From the NCBI RefSeq assembly GCF_029953635.1, contig NZ_CP124543.1, positions 2,521,455 through 2,585,454 on the forward strand: a DNA stretch of 64,000 bases, read 5' to 3'. Origin of the DNA: Halotia branconii CENA392 (lineage in GTDB: Bacteria > Cyanobacteriota > Cyanobacteriia > Cyanobacteriales > Nostocaceae). Position 1 is the first letter of the stretch; each line of letters begins with the position of its first letter. The notes under the pieces are model-generated. The model made no database searches. It was not told where the DNA came from and saw only the letters and a program-made list of their open reading frames with translations. The position numbers were made by a program, and so were the translations under genes. This document shows, in pieces, positions 47,467 through 57,654 of this stretch.

Positions 47467-48258
47467 ATGAAACTAGATGGAAAAGTGGCGTTGGTAACGG
47501 GCAGTAGTCAAGGGATCGGACAAGCGATCGCGATTCGCCTAGCTCAAGATGGAGCTAGTGTAGTAATTAACTACCGCTCTCATCCTGAAGGAGCGCAGGA
47601 GACATTAAATCAAGTGCAGGCCGCAGGCGGCAAATGTCACATGGCGCAATCTGATGTCGGAGCAACAATTCAAGCTGATTTAGGGCAAGTTAGTGAAGTT
47701 CAACGATTGATTAGTGAAAGTGTTGAACGCTTCGGCCAAGTAGACATTCTTGTGAACAATGCTGGACTGGAAAAACGAGCAGACTTTTGGGACGTGAGTG
47801 AAGAAGACTATGACAAGGTAACGGATGTGAATTTGAAAGGTGTGTTCTTCGCTGCTCAAGCTTTTGTGAAGCATCTCAAACAAACAAATCGTCCTGGCAA
47901 AATCATTAACATTAGCTCAGTTCACGAAGAACTACCATTTCCCCATTTCACTACATATTGCATCAGCAAAGGCGGCGTTAAGATGATGATGCGAAATTTA
48001 GCAGTGGAATTAGGTCCATTAGGAATCACAATTAATAACGTTGCTCCAGGGGCGATCGCCACACCAATTAACAAAGATTTACTCGAAGACAAAGAAAAAC
48101 TCAACGCTGTGCTAAAAAATATTCCCCTGGGAAGGTTAGGCAAACCAGAGGATGTCTCAAACTTAGTAGCATTCTTAGCTTCATCTGATGCTGATTACAT
48201 CACAGGTTCCACCTTTTATGTTGACGGTGGCTTGCTATGGAACTATCAGGAACAATAA
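47467..48258 (+). CDS. SDR family oxidoreductase, glucose 1-dehydrogenase-like
   Basis: This 263-residue classical short-chain dehydrogenase has the cofactor motif TGSSQGIGQAI (residues about 11-21), NNAG, and the catalytic set Ser (NISSVHEEL), Tyr-x3-Lys (TYCISKGG), then PGAIATPIN. The family resemblance is to NAD(P)-dependent glucose 1-dehydrogenases; substrate is uncertain. AAAGGAG (about 47454) precedes an ATG pair; ATG 47467 gives MKLDGKVALVTG. Only 4 bp separate it from the NTF2-like gene, a likely two-gene operon. Confidence 0.9.
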   Translation: MKLDGKVALVTGSSQGIGQAIAIRLAQDGASVVINYRSHPEGAQETLNQVQAAGGKCHMAQSDVGATIQADLGQVSEVQRLISESVERFGQVDILVNNAGLEKRADFWDVSEEDYDKVTDVNLKGVFFAAQAFVKHLKQTNRPGKIINISSVHEELPFPHFTTYCISKGGVKMMMRNLAVELGPLGITINNVAPGAIATPINKDLLEDKEKLNAVLKNIPLGRLGKPEDVSNLVAFLASSDADYITGSTFYVDGGLLWNYQEQ

Positions 48259-48262
48259 GCCT

Positions 48263-48661
48263 GTGAAAACTGACAAGCTGAGAATTAATCAACTTTCGCC
48301 CCAGAACTACGAATGGTATCTCGCGTATTTACAGGCTATAGATACCAAAAATTTGGAACTGTATAGCAGCTTCCTTACAGAGGATTGCGTTATGCTCTCC
48401 AACAATCATCCTCCCGTTCGAGGCAAAGAGGCGATTATTCCGTTTCTCTCGAATTACTGGACGACATTTGATAGCTTAGAACACGACTTATTGAACATTT
48501 ACGGCAGCGATTTGTTTTTTGTTTTAGAAGCCTTGAACCATTACAAACGTCAAGATGGAGAAGCTGTAACTTTGCGAGCAGTCGCCTTCACCGATCGCAA
48601 CGCCGCGGGTTTAGTAACTTCCGTTAGATTTTACACAGATACCACACAACTGTTCTCGTAA
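48263..48661 (+). CDS. NTF2/SnoaL-like small protein
   Basis: This protein of about 132 residues with a GTG start (48263) has the cone-shaped NTF2-like pattern: WYLAYLQAIDTKNLELYSSFLTEDCVML, then GKEAIIPFLSNYW, and closing beta strands (AVTLRAVAFTDRNAAGLVTSVRFYTDT). Such proteins are small ligand-binding or isomerase/hydrolase enzymes. Coupled to the dehydrogenase, it may act on the same metabolite (inference). A longer frame overlapping the dehydrogenase gene upstream is rejected. Confidence 0.75.
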   Translation: MKTDKLRINQLSPQNYEWYLAYLQAIDTKNLELYSSFLTEDCVMLSNNHPPVRGKEAIIPFLSNYWTTFDSLEHDLLNIYGSDLFFVLEALNHYKRQDGEAVTLRAVAFTDRNAAGLVTSVRFYTDTTQLFS

Positions 48662-48819
48662 TCCCCGCGGACTTCCAATTAAAAAAATATCCCATCGCAT
48701 TTAAGGCAGGGGGAGGAACAGTCGTATTGAGTCTAGAAATTGGGATAATTTATTTTTTGGAGTTCCCTAAAAAAGCCTGTTGATAGTGATTCATTCAAAG
48801 AGTGTAAATTAAAAGAACT

Positions 48820-50637
48820 ATGACAGCAGAAGAACAACGCTTGCAAGAAGACCGAGACCGCAAAGCTTACTGGCGACGCTGGGGATCGTACCTGAGCGAG
48901 CGGCAATGGGGAACTGTGCGCGAAGACTACAGCCTTGATGGTTCGGCCTGGGATTATTTTCCCCATGACCATGCCCGCTCGCGTGCTTATCGTTGGGGCG
49001 AAGATGGCATTGCCGGAATTTGTGACAATCATCAGCGATTGTGTTTTGCGATCGCTCTATGGAACGAACAAGACCCGATCCTCAAAGAGCGGATGTTTGG
49101 CTTAACGAGCAACGAAGGTAATCACGGCGAAGATGTTAAGGAGTACTACTTTTTTCTCGACAATACGCCAACTCATGCATACATGAAATTCTTGTATAAA
49201 TATCCGCAGCAAGCATTTCCTTATACTCAACTAGTTGAAGAAAACCGTCGCCGCAGCAAGCAAGAACCGGAATTTGAATTGATTGACACTGGTGTTTTTG
49301 CCGAAGACCGCTACTTTGATGTGTTCGTTGAGTACGCCAAAGCCTCTGCTGAAGATATATTAATTCAAATCACGATCGCCAATCGCGGTTCCCAGACCAA
49401 GCCATTGCATCTGCTGCCGTCGCTTTGGTTTCGTAATACTTGGTCGTGGGATGGAAAAAGTAAAAAACCAATACTGAAGGAACTGAAATCGGGAGCAGAT
49501 TTCAGCATCATTGAAGCGTCCCATACTGACACGAGCAATTATTGGCTTTACTGTCAAAGTGCAACAGAACTTTTGTTTACTGAGAATGAAACGAATTTTC
49601 AGCGGTTGTATGGTGTGAAAAATACCTCACCTTACGTTAAAGATGGCTTCCATGAGTATCTAGTCGGCGATCGCCAAGATGCAGTGAATCCGAACCACAC
49701 GGGCACAAAATTTGCTGCCGACTACAAATTGATGATTCCGCCCGGTACAACGCAAACTGTACGCTTGCGGCTGGCAGATTCGTCTAATATTGCCGATCCG
49801 TTTGGCGATGAGTTCGAGAAAATTTTAAGCGTTCGCATCAAAGAAGCCGACGAATTCTATCAGCGGATTACGCCGTTTCAACTATCCGACGACGAACGGA
49901 TTATCCAGCGGCAGGCGTTTGCCGGGATGCTGTGGAGCAAACAGTTTTATCTGTACGTCATCGAAGATTGGCTCAAAGGCGACCCTGCGACTTTGACTCC
50001 CCCCAATTCGCGTCGGAATGTTCGCAACACAGATTGGGCGCATGTACATATTGATGATGTTCTGTCCATGCCCGATACCTGGGAGTATCCTTGGTTTGCC
50101 GCTTGGGATTTAGCATTCCATACTATTCCCTTGGCAATGATTGACCCAGATTTTGCCAAACAACAACTGCAACGCCTGACACGGGAATGGTACATGCATC
50201 CTAACGGGCAGTTACCCGCCTACGAGTGGGAACTGAGCGATGTCAATCCACCCGTACACGCATGGGCAGCGTGGCAGGTCTATCAAATCGAGCAGAAATT
50301 TTACGGACATGCTGACAAACGATTTCTGGAACGAGTATTTCAAAAGCTGCTGCTCAACTTTACTTGGTGGGTTAACCGCAAAGATGCCGAGGGTAAAAAT
50401 ATTTTTCAGGGCGGCTTTTTGGGCATGGACAACATTGGCGTGTTTGACCGTAGTGCCCCCTTACCGACAGGCGGCAATTTAGAACAGGCAGACGGCACAA
50501 GCTGGATGGCAATGTTTTGTATAAACATGCTGACAATTGCCCTAGAACTGGCTATGGATGAACCTATCTACGAAGATATTGCCAGTAAATTCTTCGAGCA
50601 TTTTCTGCGAATTGCCGATGCCATGAATGGAATGGGT
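48820..50637 (+). pseudogene. MGH1-like glycoside hydrolase, 5' part, split by an insertion sequence
   Basis: These 606 codons are the N-terminal two thirds of a glucosidase-like (GH63-related, MGH1-type) enzyme: [71 protein letters not shown]. The insertion at 50648-52741 interrupts it at GNDK; the frame runs 54 bases into the element and stops. The 3' part (52742-53581) continues in the same frame. Joining the parts at the duplicated target gives about 885 residues. Related enzymes hydrolyse glucosylglycerate or mannosylglycerate-type compounds, or alpha-glucosides; the substrate here is unknown. Confidence 0.85.
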
Positions 50638-50761
50638 AACGATAAACCTGACTTTTCACGGGATGTGGAAAAGGGGAGTTGGTTCGCGTAAAATTTACGC
50701 GAACCAATGCCAGAGAATTAACTTGTGATTTTAGATATTGTCGTGGTAGGTGTGTCAATGA

Positions 50762-52189
50762 GTGCAAATGAAAATCTTAGAGAAGAACCTGTATGAGGAG
50801 TGTAACTTTGGAGACAAACGTTTAACCCAAAGGGCAGCATTTATAGGTGAACTTTTATCGGTAAAATATGGTCAGCCTTTATCGAAAATATTTAAAACTG
50901 CTAGCGACCTCAAACGTGGTTACGAATTTTTCTCTAATCCAAAAACAAATTTTGAGAAATTGACTCAACCTTACTTTAAACAAACAGCCCAAGAAATAAA
51001 CGGCGCTCCTGTGGTGCTAGCTGTAGGAGATACAACTTTTTTAGATTATAAAAAAATATTAGACAAAAGAGAAGAATACGGCCCAATAGGTAATGGCGGA
51101 AATGGATTAATTTTACATAGCTGTTTAGCTATAGAACCTGATTTTGGGCAGCCATTAGGGTTATTGTGGGAGAAGCTGTGGCATAGAGAGCATAAAGCTT
51201 CACAGCCGATTAATGAAAGCCAAGAAGCTAAAAAAGAGCGTCTAAAAAAAGAGCGAAAAGCCAAAAGAAATAAAGAATTTAAAGAGAAAGAATCTTATAG
51301 ATGGGTTGAGGCTTTCTCAAAGATAGAAAAACAGTTTTCTACTTTAGAAATTCCACTAGGGGGATTATCGTCGAAGATAATTCATGTCTTTGACCGAGAA
51401 GGTGATATTGCAGAAGTCTTCGCCCAAATCAGTCAAACTAAAAACGCGGGTGTAATAGTCAGGGCGGCACACAACCGTTGTCTAGAAGGAGAGAATGAGC
51501 ATTTATGGTCATACGTAACTTCCACTGCTGTCAAGTTTGTAAAAGACGTTGGACTAGCCGAAACTAAAAAGCGTAATGCCAGAACTGCCACCTTAGAAGT
51601 CAGATATTGTCCAGTATCAATTAGTTCGCCAACAAGGCTGAAAAATCAAGGCAGTTTTCATGTTTATGCAGTCTATGCCAGAGAAATTAATTGTCCAGAA
51701 AATTGTGAACCAGTAGAGTGGATGCTACTAACTACTGAATCAGTTGATTCAGAACAATCAGCAGCACAAATCCTCCGTTGGTATACGTATCGTTGGCGAG
51801 TTGAAGAGTATCATAAAATTCTCAAATCGGGGTGTAAGGCTGAAAGCTACCGATTAGCTGGTGAGAGTATGTCAACGATGTTGGGATTTTTAACTGTGAT
51901 TGCCGCACAGCTATTGCGAATGACGTACTTACACCGTAACTGCCCGCACCTTGATGCTAGTGTGGTGTTAACTCAAGTACAAATGGATGTACTGTTAGCT
52001 AGTAGCCCGCCTAAATTCAAAAAAGATATCGAATTTACCGTTGATTGGGCAATCCGCGCTATCGCCCGCCTGGGGGGATACTTAGAACATCGAAAAAACA
52101 GTGCCATTGGTATACAGGTTTTATGGAGAGGTTGGTTAGAGTTAGAAACCCTGTGCCAAGGTTGGCTATTACACCAAAATCTTAAATAA
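50762..52189 (+). CDS. IS4-family (Tn5-like) DDE transposase
   Basis: This protein of about 475 residues begins LEKNLYEECNFGDKRLTQRAAFIGE, the Tn5-like N-terminus. The catalytic triad is visible: Asp in AVGDTTFLDYK, Asp in HVFDREGDIAEVF, and Glu within the YREK signature YTYRWRVEEYHKILK (Tyr-x2-Arg-x3-Glu-x6-Lys). Lengths and spacings match intact members, so it is probably active. The gene lies about 70 bp inside the left end; initiation may be at ATG 50762 or the ATG at 50768. Confidence 0.93.
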   Translation: MQMKILEKNLYEECNFGDKRLTQRAAFIGELLSVKYGQPLSKIFKTASDLKRGYEFFSNPKTNFEKLTQPYFKQTAQEINGAPVVLAVGDTTFLDYKKILDKREEYGPIGNGGNGLILHSCLAIEPDFGQPLGLLWEKLWHREHKASQPINESQEAKKERLKKERKAKRNKEFKEKESYRWVEAFSKIEKQFSTLEIPLGGLSSKIIHVFDREGDIAEVFAQISQTKNAGVIVRAAHNRCLEGENEHLWSYVTSTAVKFVKDVGLAETKKRNARTATLEVRYCPVSISSPTRLKNQGSFHVYAVYAREINCPENCEPVEWMLLTTESVDSEQSAAQILRWYTYRWRVEEYHKILKSGCKAESYRLAGESMSTMLGFLTVIAAQLLRMTYLHRNCPHLDASVVLTQVQMDVLLASSPPKFKKDIEFTVDWAIRAIARLGGYLEHRKNSAIGIQVLWRGWLELETLCQGWLLHQNLK

Positions 52190-52276
52190 TTCGCTTCAAA
52201 CGGTAAACACCTACCTGACTCCATCAGAAAATAATTCGCGTAAATTATCCGCGAACCGTAACGCCCGGTTTGTTAT

Positions 52277-52678
52277 ATGCCTCAGTCGCCAAAATCTTCA
52301 ATTCAAGATGATTTAGCCAAACGTGTAGACGCGGTAGTCAAAATTAAACAGCGCCTTGAGCAAGAAATTCATTCGATACTCGCTTTGGGTAAGGTCGCTC
52401 CTGCTTCTTGTTGGATTGTTCGCTATCAAGCTAAGGGGCGGAATGATAATTATTGGTATTACAAACTACAGGCTTCTTCCCCAATCTTTCCCACAAAGAC
52501 CGATGGTAAATTATCTCGATATCAGCATTTGGGTAAAGCTGGTAGTCAAGCTTACATAGATGCCCTTGAGCAAATTACCCGTCGCGCTAAAATTGAAGCT
52601 TTAGATCGCTCCATTGAGTCTCTAAACCTTGGTTTGAAAGATTTAATCGAAGAAACCTCCAAATATCGTCAACAATAA
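52277..52678 (+). CDS. IS-carried passenger protein of unknown function
   Basis: This 133-residue protein has an N-terminal coiled helix (DDLAKRVDAVVKIKQRLEQEI), a central strand motif (CWIVRYQAKGRNDNYWYYKLQA, then GKLSRYQHLGKAGSQAYIDALEQI) and a C-terminal helix. This WIVRY...YWYYKLQ...HLGK pattern occurs in small cyanobacterial proteins near transposable elements; no biochemical role is known to me. It lies between an internal end-like palindrome (about 52232-52257) and the right end, suggesting it was captured by the element. Confidence 0.7.
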   Translation: MPQSPKSSIQDDLAKRVDAVVKIKQRLEQEIHSILALGKVAPASCWIVRYQAKGRNDNYWYYKLQASSPIFPTKTDGKLSRYQHLGKAGSQAYIDALEQITRRAKIEALDRSIESLNLGLKDLIEETSKYRQQ

Positions 52679-52741
52679 AAGTTGGTTCGCGTTAATCATA
52701 CGCGAACCAACTCCCCTTTTCCACATCCCGTGAAAAGTCAG

Positions 52742-53581
52742 AACGATAAACTTGTCCTCTGGGATGAGGAGGACGGGTTCTTCTACGATGCACTACAATT
52801 TCCAGATGGACATCATTTTCCGATGAAAGTGCGATCAATGGTTGGTTTAGTGCCTTTGTTTGCGATCGGAACCCTGGAACCAGAAACCCTCAAAAAACTC
52901 AGCGGATTTCGCAAACGAACCGATTGGTTTATTAAAAATCGCCCAGACCTGACAACTGGAATTGCCTGTATGCAAACTAAAGGCGAACACCAGCGCCGTT
53001 TACTAGCAATCTTAGATGGCAAGAAGCTAAAGCGCATCTTAGAGCGCATGTTAGATGAGCGCGAGTTTTTAAGTCCGTATGGCATTCGCTCTGTATCCAA
53101 ATTTCATGCCGCTCATCCCTTCATCATGCACGTCAACGACCGAGAGTATCAGGTGGACTACGAACCGGCTGAATCCACAAACAACTTATTTGGTGGCAAT
53201 TCCAACTGGCGCGGTCCAATTTGGTTGCCGATGAATTACTTGCTTATCGAAGCCCTACACCACTTTCATCAATACTTAGGAGATGACTACAAAGTAGAAT
53301 GCCCAACTAATTCCGGACAATGGATGACGCTGAGGGAAGTGGCGATCGAGTTGTCAAAACGACTTGAAAGTATTTTTCAACAAAATGCCAACGGTCGGCG
53401 ACCCGTCTACGGTTCCGTCGAGGTTTTTCAGACAAATCCTCATTGGCGAAATTTGCTCACCTTTAATGAGTACTTTCATGGCGACAATGGCGCTGGCTTA
53501 GGAGCAAGCCACCAAACTGGTTGGACAGGAGTGATTGCACAATTAATTCATCGGTGTGGTGAAAGTTTATTTTTCGAGTGA
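52742..53581 (+). pseudogene. MGH1-like glycoside hydrolase, 3' part
   Basis: These 279 codons continue the split hydrolase from NDKLVLWDEEDGFFYDALQF. They include the C-terminal catalytic-domain features GDNGAGLGASHQTGWTGVIAQLIHR and NLFGGNSNWRGPIWLPMNYLLIEAL. A frame through the IS right end is open from 52682, but there is no reason to expect a functional product from it. The gene ends 4 bp into a downstream overlapping frame. Confidence 0.85.
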
Positions 53582-53682
53582 ATCAACAGCGCGATCGCTG
53601 CGAAAGCGCAACTGGCGACAGCAGATGCCAAACATATACCGAAACTCCATTGTTAAACTGGGATTATCAATATAGAAGCATT

Positions 53683-54300
53683 ATGATCAAACTATTTTAC
53701 GCTCCGGGTACTTGTGCGCTTGCACCTCACATTGTTCTGGAATGGATCGGGGAACCTTACGAACTGCTTCATGTAAAACCGAGCGATCCAGAGTATCAAA
53801 AGATAAATCCATTGGGACAAGTGCCAGCGATGATCGATGGTGACAGTGGCGTGATGAACCAAGCCGATGCGCTGCTGAAATATTTGGCTCACAAATATCC
53901 AAATGCCAAGCTAGGTGATAATGGTACGCTACAGGATGCTTACGAACTCGATCGCTGGCTGGCATTTCTGACTGGCGATGTTCACCCTGCCTTTTTCCCT
54001 TTCTTTGCACCACAGCGCTACACCACCAATGATAGTGAGACAGATAGGCAATCCGTTAAACAAGCGTCATATCGTTTGATTGATCGCGTGTATCAGCATT
54101 TGGATAAACACCTGGAAAGCAAAGATTATCTAGTAGGCGATCGCCGCACAATTGCTGACCCATATACCTTTGCCATGACGCGTTGGGGCAACAACTTACC
54201 CAAATCCTTATCTGATTATCCTAATTTATACCGTTTTTATCAACATCTGCGTGAGGATACAGGTGTACAACGAGCAATGGAGCAACAGGGCATTCATTAA
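53683..54300 (+). CDS. Glutathione S-transferase family protein
   Basis: This 205-residue protein has a thioredoxin-like N-terminal domain (KLFYAPGTCALAPHIVLEWIG, then INPLGQVPAMIDGD as the cis-Pro glutathione-site motif) and an all-helical C-terminal domain (LVGDRRTIADPYTFAMTRW). The beta-class pattern YAPGTCALAPHI resembles bacterial GSTs with catalytic Cys near residue 10. It would conjugate or reduce electrophiles with glutathione in the cytosol. ATG 53683 is chosen; an upstream frame extension overlaps the hydrolase 3' end and lacks homology. Confidence 0.9.
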   Translation: MIKLFYAPGTCALAPHIVLEWIGEPYELLHVKPSDPEYQKINPLGQVPAMIDGDSGVMNQADALLKYLAHKYPNAKLGDNGTLQDAYELDRWLAFLTGDVHPAFFPFFAPQRYTTNDSETDRQSVKQASYRLIDRVYQHLDKHLESKDYLVGDRRTIADPYTFAMTRWGNNLPKSLSDYPNLYRFYQHLREDTGVQRAMEQQGIH

Positions 54301-54383
54301 GCGCACTGAAAAATCTACGAGTCAATCTAAGCAATTGAAATGATACTCGCATCCGGCACAAATGAACTTTTCGCCACTTTACC

Positions 54384-55718
54384 TTAAATAGTTACAAAAT
54401 AGTTGGCACTAAGGCTAAGGTTGGTGGAGCCTTGAATGATGGCAATTAATTCGGAACTACTTTCATTCAGGAACAAGGCTGTACCTGTAGCCAAGCCAGC
54501 AGGTACTAATCCCAAGGTATAGTTAGATTTAAAGCCAAATAGTTGGATCGTGTCTTCCGAGGCATTAAAGTCAGCAATTAAAGCATAGTCGCTAAGTCCA
54601 GAGGTGCTAGTATCACTATCGCTGTAGAAAACACCTACAGTAGCACCTAGGACAAAGCGATCGCTTCCAGTACCACCAGTCAAAGAGTCAAATTCACCAA
54701 AACCTTTTCCTGTTGCTGTATTGACTCCTGTCAACACATCATTACCTTCATCTCCAAACAGGCGATCGTTTCCAGTTCCACCGAAGACAGAATCGTTACC
54801 ACGTCCACCATAGAGAAGATCTTTACCACTATCCCCAAACAGGGAATCATTACCATCACCACCTGTAATGTAGTCATTTCCAGCATTGCCGTGAATAGTA
54901 TCACTGGCTGCACCACCTGCTTGTGTGTCGTTATTAGCAGTACCTAAAAGACTAAGAGCAACAACGCTTTGATTATTTTTAGTTTTGGCATCGTTCTGCC
55001 CAGTAAATCCAGCATTGACTAATGTGTTCAAGTTTAGAAGAATGCCATTAGGCTGGGTAAAGCTATTACCTTGGAGCAATTGTGTATAGAGAGTGTGGGC
55101 ATAGCTATGATTACCAGCAAAATTCCACTGTCCGGGCTGAAATTGATCGTTCCAGTTAACATAGACATCCAAAGTAGCTAACCGAGCATCATAGCCCAAA
55201 GTCTCACTTGTATGCAAAGTTGTAACGCGAGTGGCATCAGTTGGATCTAGGCGATCGCTGGCTGCTTTGCCTTCAAAACTGGGGCCAGCCGCATCTAGTC
55301 CTACTATTTGAGCAATAGAACTTCCAGTAGATGCCCGATAAGCAGAACCAGTAAATCCGGCAACGTGCGCCCCCAAACTGTGGCCAATTAGGCTTGTGTA
55401 AGTAGGATCTACGCCATTGTTGATTAAGTAGGTAGCCAACTGATTACCGACATCGCGCGTTCTAGCAGCAGAAGTAGGATACCACCAAGAATTAGCTCCT
55501 TCTTCCCAATCTACTAAAATAATGTTGGAATTAGATTCGCGCTGTCGAATGTTTTGGGCTATGTTTCCTATCCAATCTGCGGGTTGGTAGTTATTACCTG
55601 CGTTGCCGGCAGTACTTTGATAACCATGAATAACCACGTATGTTGGTGCATCAGAAATAATGCGCCCCAAACGGTTAATAGAACCGTTACCCCAAACATT
55701 AAAGTTGACTTGAACCAT
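54384..55718 (-). CDS. Secreted lipase with RTX calcium-binding repeats
   Basis: This 444-residue protein has an alpha/beta-hydrolase of the pancreatic-lipase type (residues about 1-240; nucleophile GHSLGAH with Ser114, LDAAGPSF for the acid). About six RTX nonapeptides follow (GGDGNDSLFGD, GGRGNDSVFGG, GGTGNDRLFGD; about 270-330). The C-terminal domain is Ca-binding-like (ALIADFNASEDTIQLFG to the end). RTX repeats without an N-terminal signal peptide indicate type I secretion. No ABC exporter is nearby. The call of triacylglycerol or phospholipid substrate is by family. Confidence 0.9.
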   Translation of the reverse strand: MVQVNFNVWGNGSINRLGRIISDAPTYVVIHGYQSTAGNAGNNYQPADWIGNIAQNIRQRESNSNIILVDWEEGANSWWYPTSAARTRDVGNQLATYLINNGVDPTYTSLIGHSLGAHVAGFTGSAYRASTGSSIAQIVGLDAAGPSFEGKAASDRLDPTDATRVTTLHTSETLGYDARLATLDVYVNWNDQFQPGQWNFAGNHSYAHTLYTQLLQGNSFTQPNGILLNLNTLVNAGFTGQNDAKTKNNQSVVALSLLGTANNDTQAGGAASDTIHGNAGNDYITGGDGNDSLFGDSGKDLLYGGRGNDSVFGGTGNDRLFGDEGNDVLTGVNTATGKGFGEFDSLTGGTGSDRFVLGATVGVFYSDSDTSTSGLSDYALIADFNASEDTIQLFGFKSNYTLGLVPAGLATGTALFLNESSSELIAIIQGSTNLSLSANYFVTI

Positions 55719-56234
55719 ATTAAAAAATCCTGTGGAAAAATTTTTGTTTTTTGGTTGGAAAATTGTTTAATGATAAAAATTTCGTTTATTTTATTACTTC
55801 GATATCTGCAATAGAATAAATGTCAGGTCAAAAATTATATCGTGTTCGGGTCAAGACTTATCATTAAGACCGCAGGGGGCAGGCTTCGACTTCGCTCAGC
55901 CTACGGGGAGCAGAGGGAGAAAGAGTTTTTAGATTTTTGCACAGATGCGGGATTCATAACTAATAAGCCGGATATGATATTATTTGGCGTTGTTAATTTG
56001 TTATGTATGAAGATAATTTCACCTAATTCTCAAAAACTTGTAGGGGCTTTCCGTCAAAGTTTAAATCAACAAAGTTTAGAAACTTAATTAATTTAAAAAA
56101 CTAAATTTTAATACAACTGAGGTTAAAATAATTATTTAATCTTTTGGTAAAAATAAGGATAAATTTAACTTAAGATTAAAATAAATTTCCTTTACAATAC
56201 CTTTGAGCGTTGTTGCGTGAATAGGGAAAAACCC
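55719..56234. other. 516-bp intergenic stretch with a palindromic repeat, no gene
   Basis: Apart from the lipase promoter side, it holds a G/C-rich repeat around 55860-55920 with the GGCTTCGACTTCGCTCAGCC motif, similar in style to the inner palindrome of the MITE at 3206-3376. The rest is A/T-rich. An 81-codon frame here is a chance frame through the repeat. Confidence 0.5.
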
Positions 56235-56429
56235 TTACATAACAGAATGCTTTGTTGTGGCTACCTTAAACAAGTTCTCAACTCCACAGGCTATACGAAA
56301 ACCAATATCCCGGAAGAAATTATACTCCCATTCTCGATACACATTGTTACGAGATGAACAACGGCACTCATCAGATGTAGTAATCCAGCTAACGCCTCGG
56401 ATTATGGCATCGTCATCTTGATTATCCAA
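56235..56429 (-). pseudogene. Remnant of a formylglycine-generating-enzyme-like (SUMF1) gene
   Basis: The 64-codon frame reads AIIRGVSWITTSDECRCSSRNNVYREWEYNFFRDIGFRIAC. This is the C-terminal end of the FGE-sulfatase/SUMF1 fold (R-G-x-S-W, C-R-x-x-x-R, I-G-F-R). The N-terminal three quarters are missing upstream, so it is a truncated remnant. Intact relatives in cyanobacteria are often fused to kinases or AAA domains. Confidence 0.7.
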
Positions 56430-56529
56430 CCAAGCAAGGAAAATGAATGCTGTCTGATTTTATTCCCCATCTGGTTTTAAAAAAATCAAACTATATTAAC
56501 CAATTTAAAAAATAGCGTTGCTGCTTTTT

Positions 56530-57447
56530 TTATTGCTGTTCATGCGGCACGTCGGGACGCATGAGCAGATAAGATTCGTCTACTAATGTACGATAAACTC
56601 CTTTAATGTTAAGAGGTAGCCATTCGGAATACATAGGCAAATCGCGATAGTCGTCGAGCCGAATTTCTTGCTGAAGTGTGGCGAGATCTTTGCCTGCAAG
56701 TATGCCATCTCGGACAGAGTTATAAAGTGTCTCCAGATAATTAAGGTATCGCTTGATATCTTTCTTTTGACCTGTCGAGGCATGACCGCCTACAAATACA
56801 TCGAAATCCATATCTAGCACTTCTTTAGTCGAAGCAATCATTCCTTGAATATCGTAACCTTGAAGATCCTTATAAGGCATTCGTCCTAGAACAATCCAAT
56901 CCACCACATGCAAAACACCAGCAGGTTCAAACAGCATAGAAATTGAGCCACGTCCATTGTTTCTGCCGTGATAGCGCAAGCGCACAAGACTTTTACCGAT
57001 ATAAAGCACCATTTCATCTTCAAAAACAAGATTGGGAATCTGAGTCTTTGCTTTAGTGTGTACTAAATCTTCACGAGCCAGCCGATGAGAGACGAACTCA
57101 ACGCCTTGTTCATCGAAAACTTCTCCACCGTAAACATGGTCAGGATGATTGTGACTATAAATGACAAAGCGAATGGGTTTATTAAAACGCTTGGCTAATT
57201 CCTGCTTCAGCCATGTAGCCGCTTGTTTACTTATAGGATCACTGACAACTATTCCCTTATCAGTCTCCATAAACACGGAACGATAATTTCCCGCTGTAAA
57301 ACGGTAAACGTTACCACGAATATGATCGATTTGATAATTTTGCGCTATTGCTGGTTTGCCAATAGCAAAAAGTAGCAAAAAAACTCCCAGACTAAAAAGT
57401 GCAAGCTTTGTCTTGTAGTAATTTTTCATAAGTATCTTTTTAAGCAT
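56530..57447 (-). CDS. Periplasmic metallo-beta-lactamase-fold hydrolase
   Basis: This 305-residue protein has an N-terminal signal peptide (hydrophobic residues about 14-31, then a likely cut after AIAQ). Its MBL-fold metal motif is HNHPDH (His99, His101, Asp103, His104). Further ligands are likely at GRNNGRGSISMLFE and FVGGHAS. No reaction can be assigned. Residues after the metal sites include a helical C-terminal region with VRDGILAGKDLATLQQEIRLDDYRDLPMYSEW, as in MBL proteins that act on small secreted metabolites. ATG 57447 follows GGTGG; ATG 57429 is an alternative. Confidence 0.85.
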   Translation of the reverse strand: MLKKILMKNYYKTKLALFSLGVFLLLFAIGKPAIAQNYQIDHIRGNVYRFTAGNYRSVFMETDKGIVVSDPISKQAATWLKQELAKRFNKPIRFVIYSHNHPDHVYGGEVFDEQGVEFVSHRLAREDLVHTKAKTQIPNLVFEDEMVLYIGKSLVRLRYHGRNNGRGSISMLFEPAGVLHVVDWIVLGRMPYKDLQGYDIQGMIASTKEVLDMDFDVFVGGHASTGQKKDIKRYLNYLETLYNSVRDGILAGKDLATLQQEIRLDDYRDLPMYSEWLPLNIKGVYRTLVDESYLLMRPDVPHEQQ

Positions 57448-57654
57448 TTATACCACCAAAAATTTGCTGCCGATCCGCTTTTATCCGCCGTAGGCGATCG
57501 CTTTGAATAATTAATTGGGCTAGAAGCACCTGTCAATCACGATCACTGCCCAAAATTAACTGCGATCGCCAAAGTACTATGCAGTTCCAGAACGATTAGA
57601 GAGATTCCAAACTTAAGTGAAATAGAACGTCATAGCACCAGTGTCCTATAGGTT

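Larger units (their letters stand above)
50648..52741 (+). mobile_element. Tn5-like IS4-family insertion with passenger gene, 2094 bp
   Basis: Both ends start CTGACTTTTCACGGGATGTG and are identical inverted repeats for at least 43 bp (50648-50690 and 52699-52741). A 10-bp target duplication AACGATAAAC flanks it (50638-50647 and 52742-52751). Just inside each end is a palindrome GGTTCGCGTA...TACGCGAACC. It encodes a transposase and a 133-residue passenger. Perfect ends and duplication indicate a recent insertion. Confidence 0.95.

Noticed and set aside
55842..56087. 81-codon frame upstream of the lipase
   Set aside because: It begins in a G/C-rich repeat and has no homology or ribosome-binding site.
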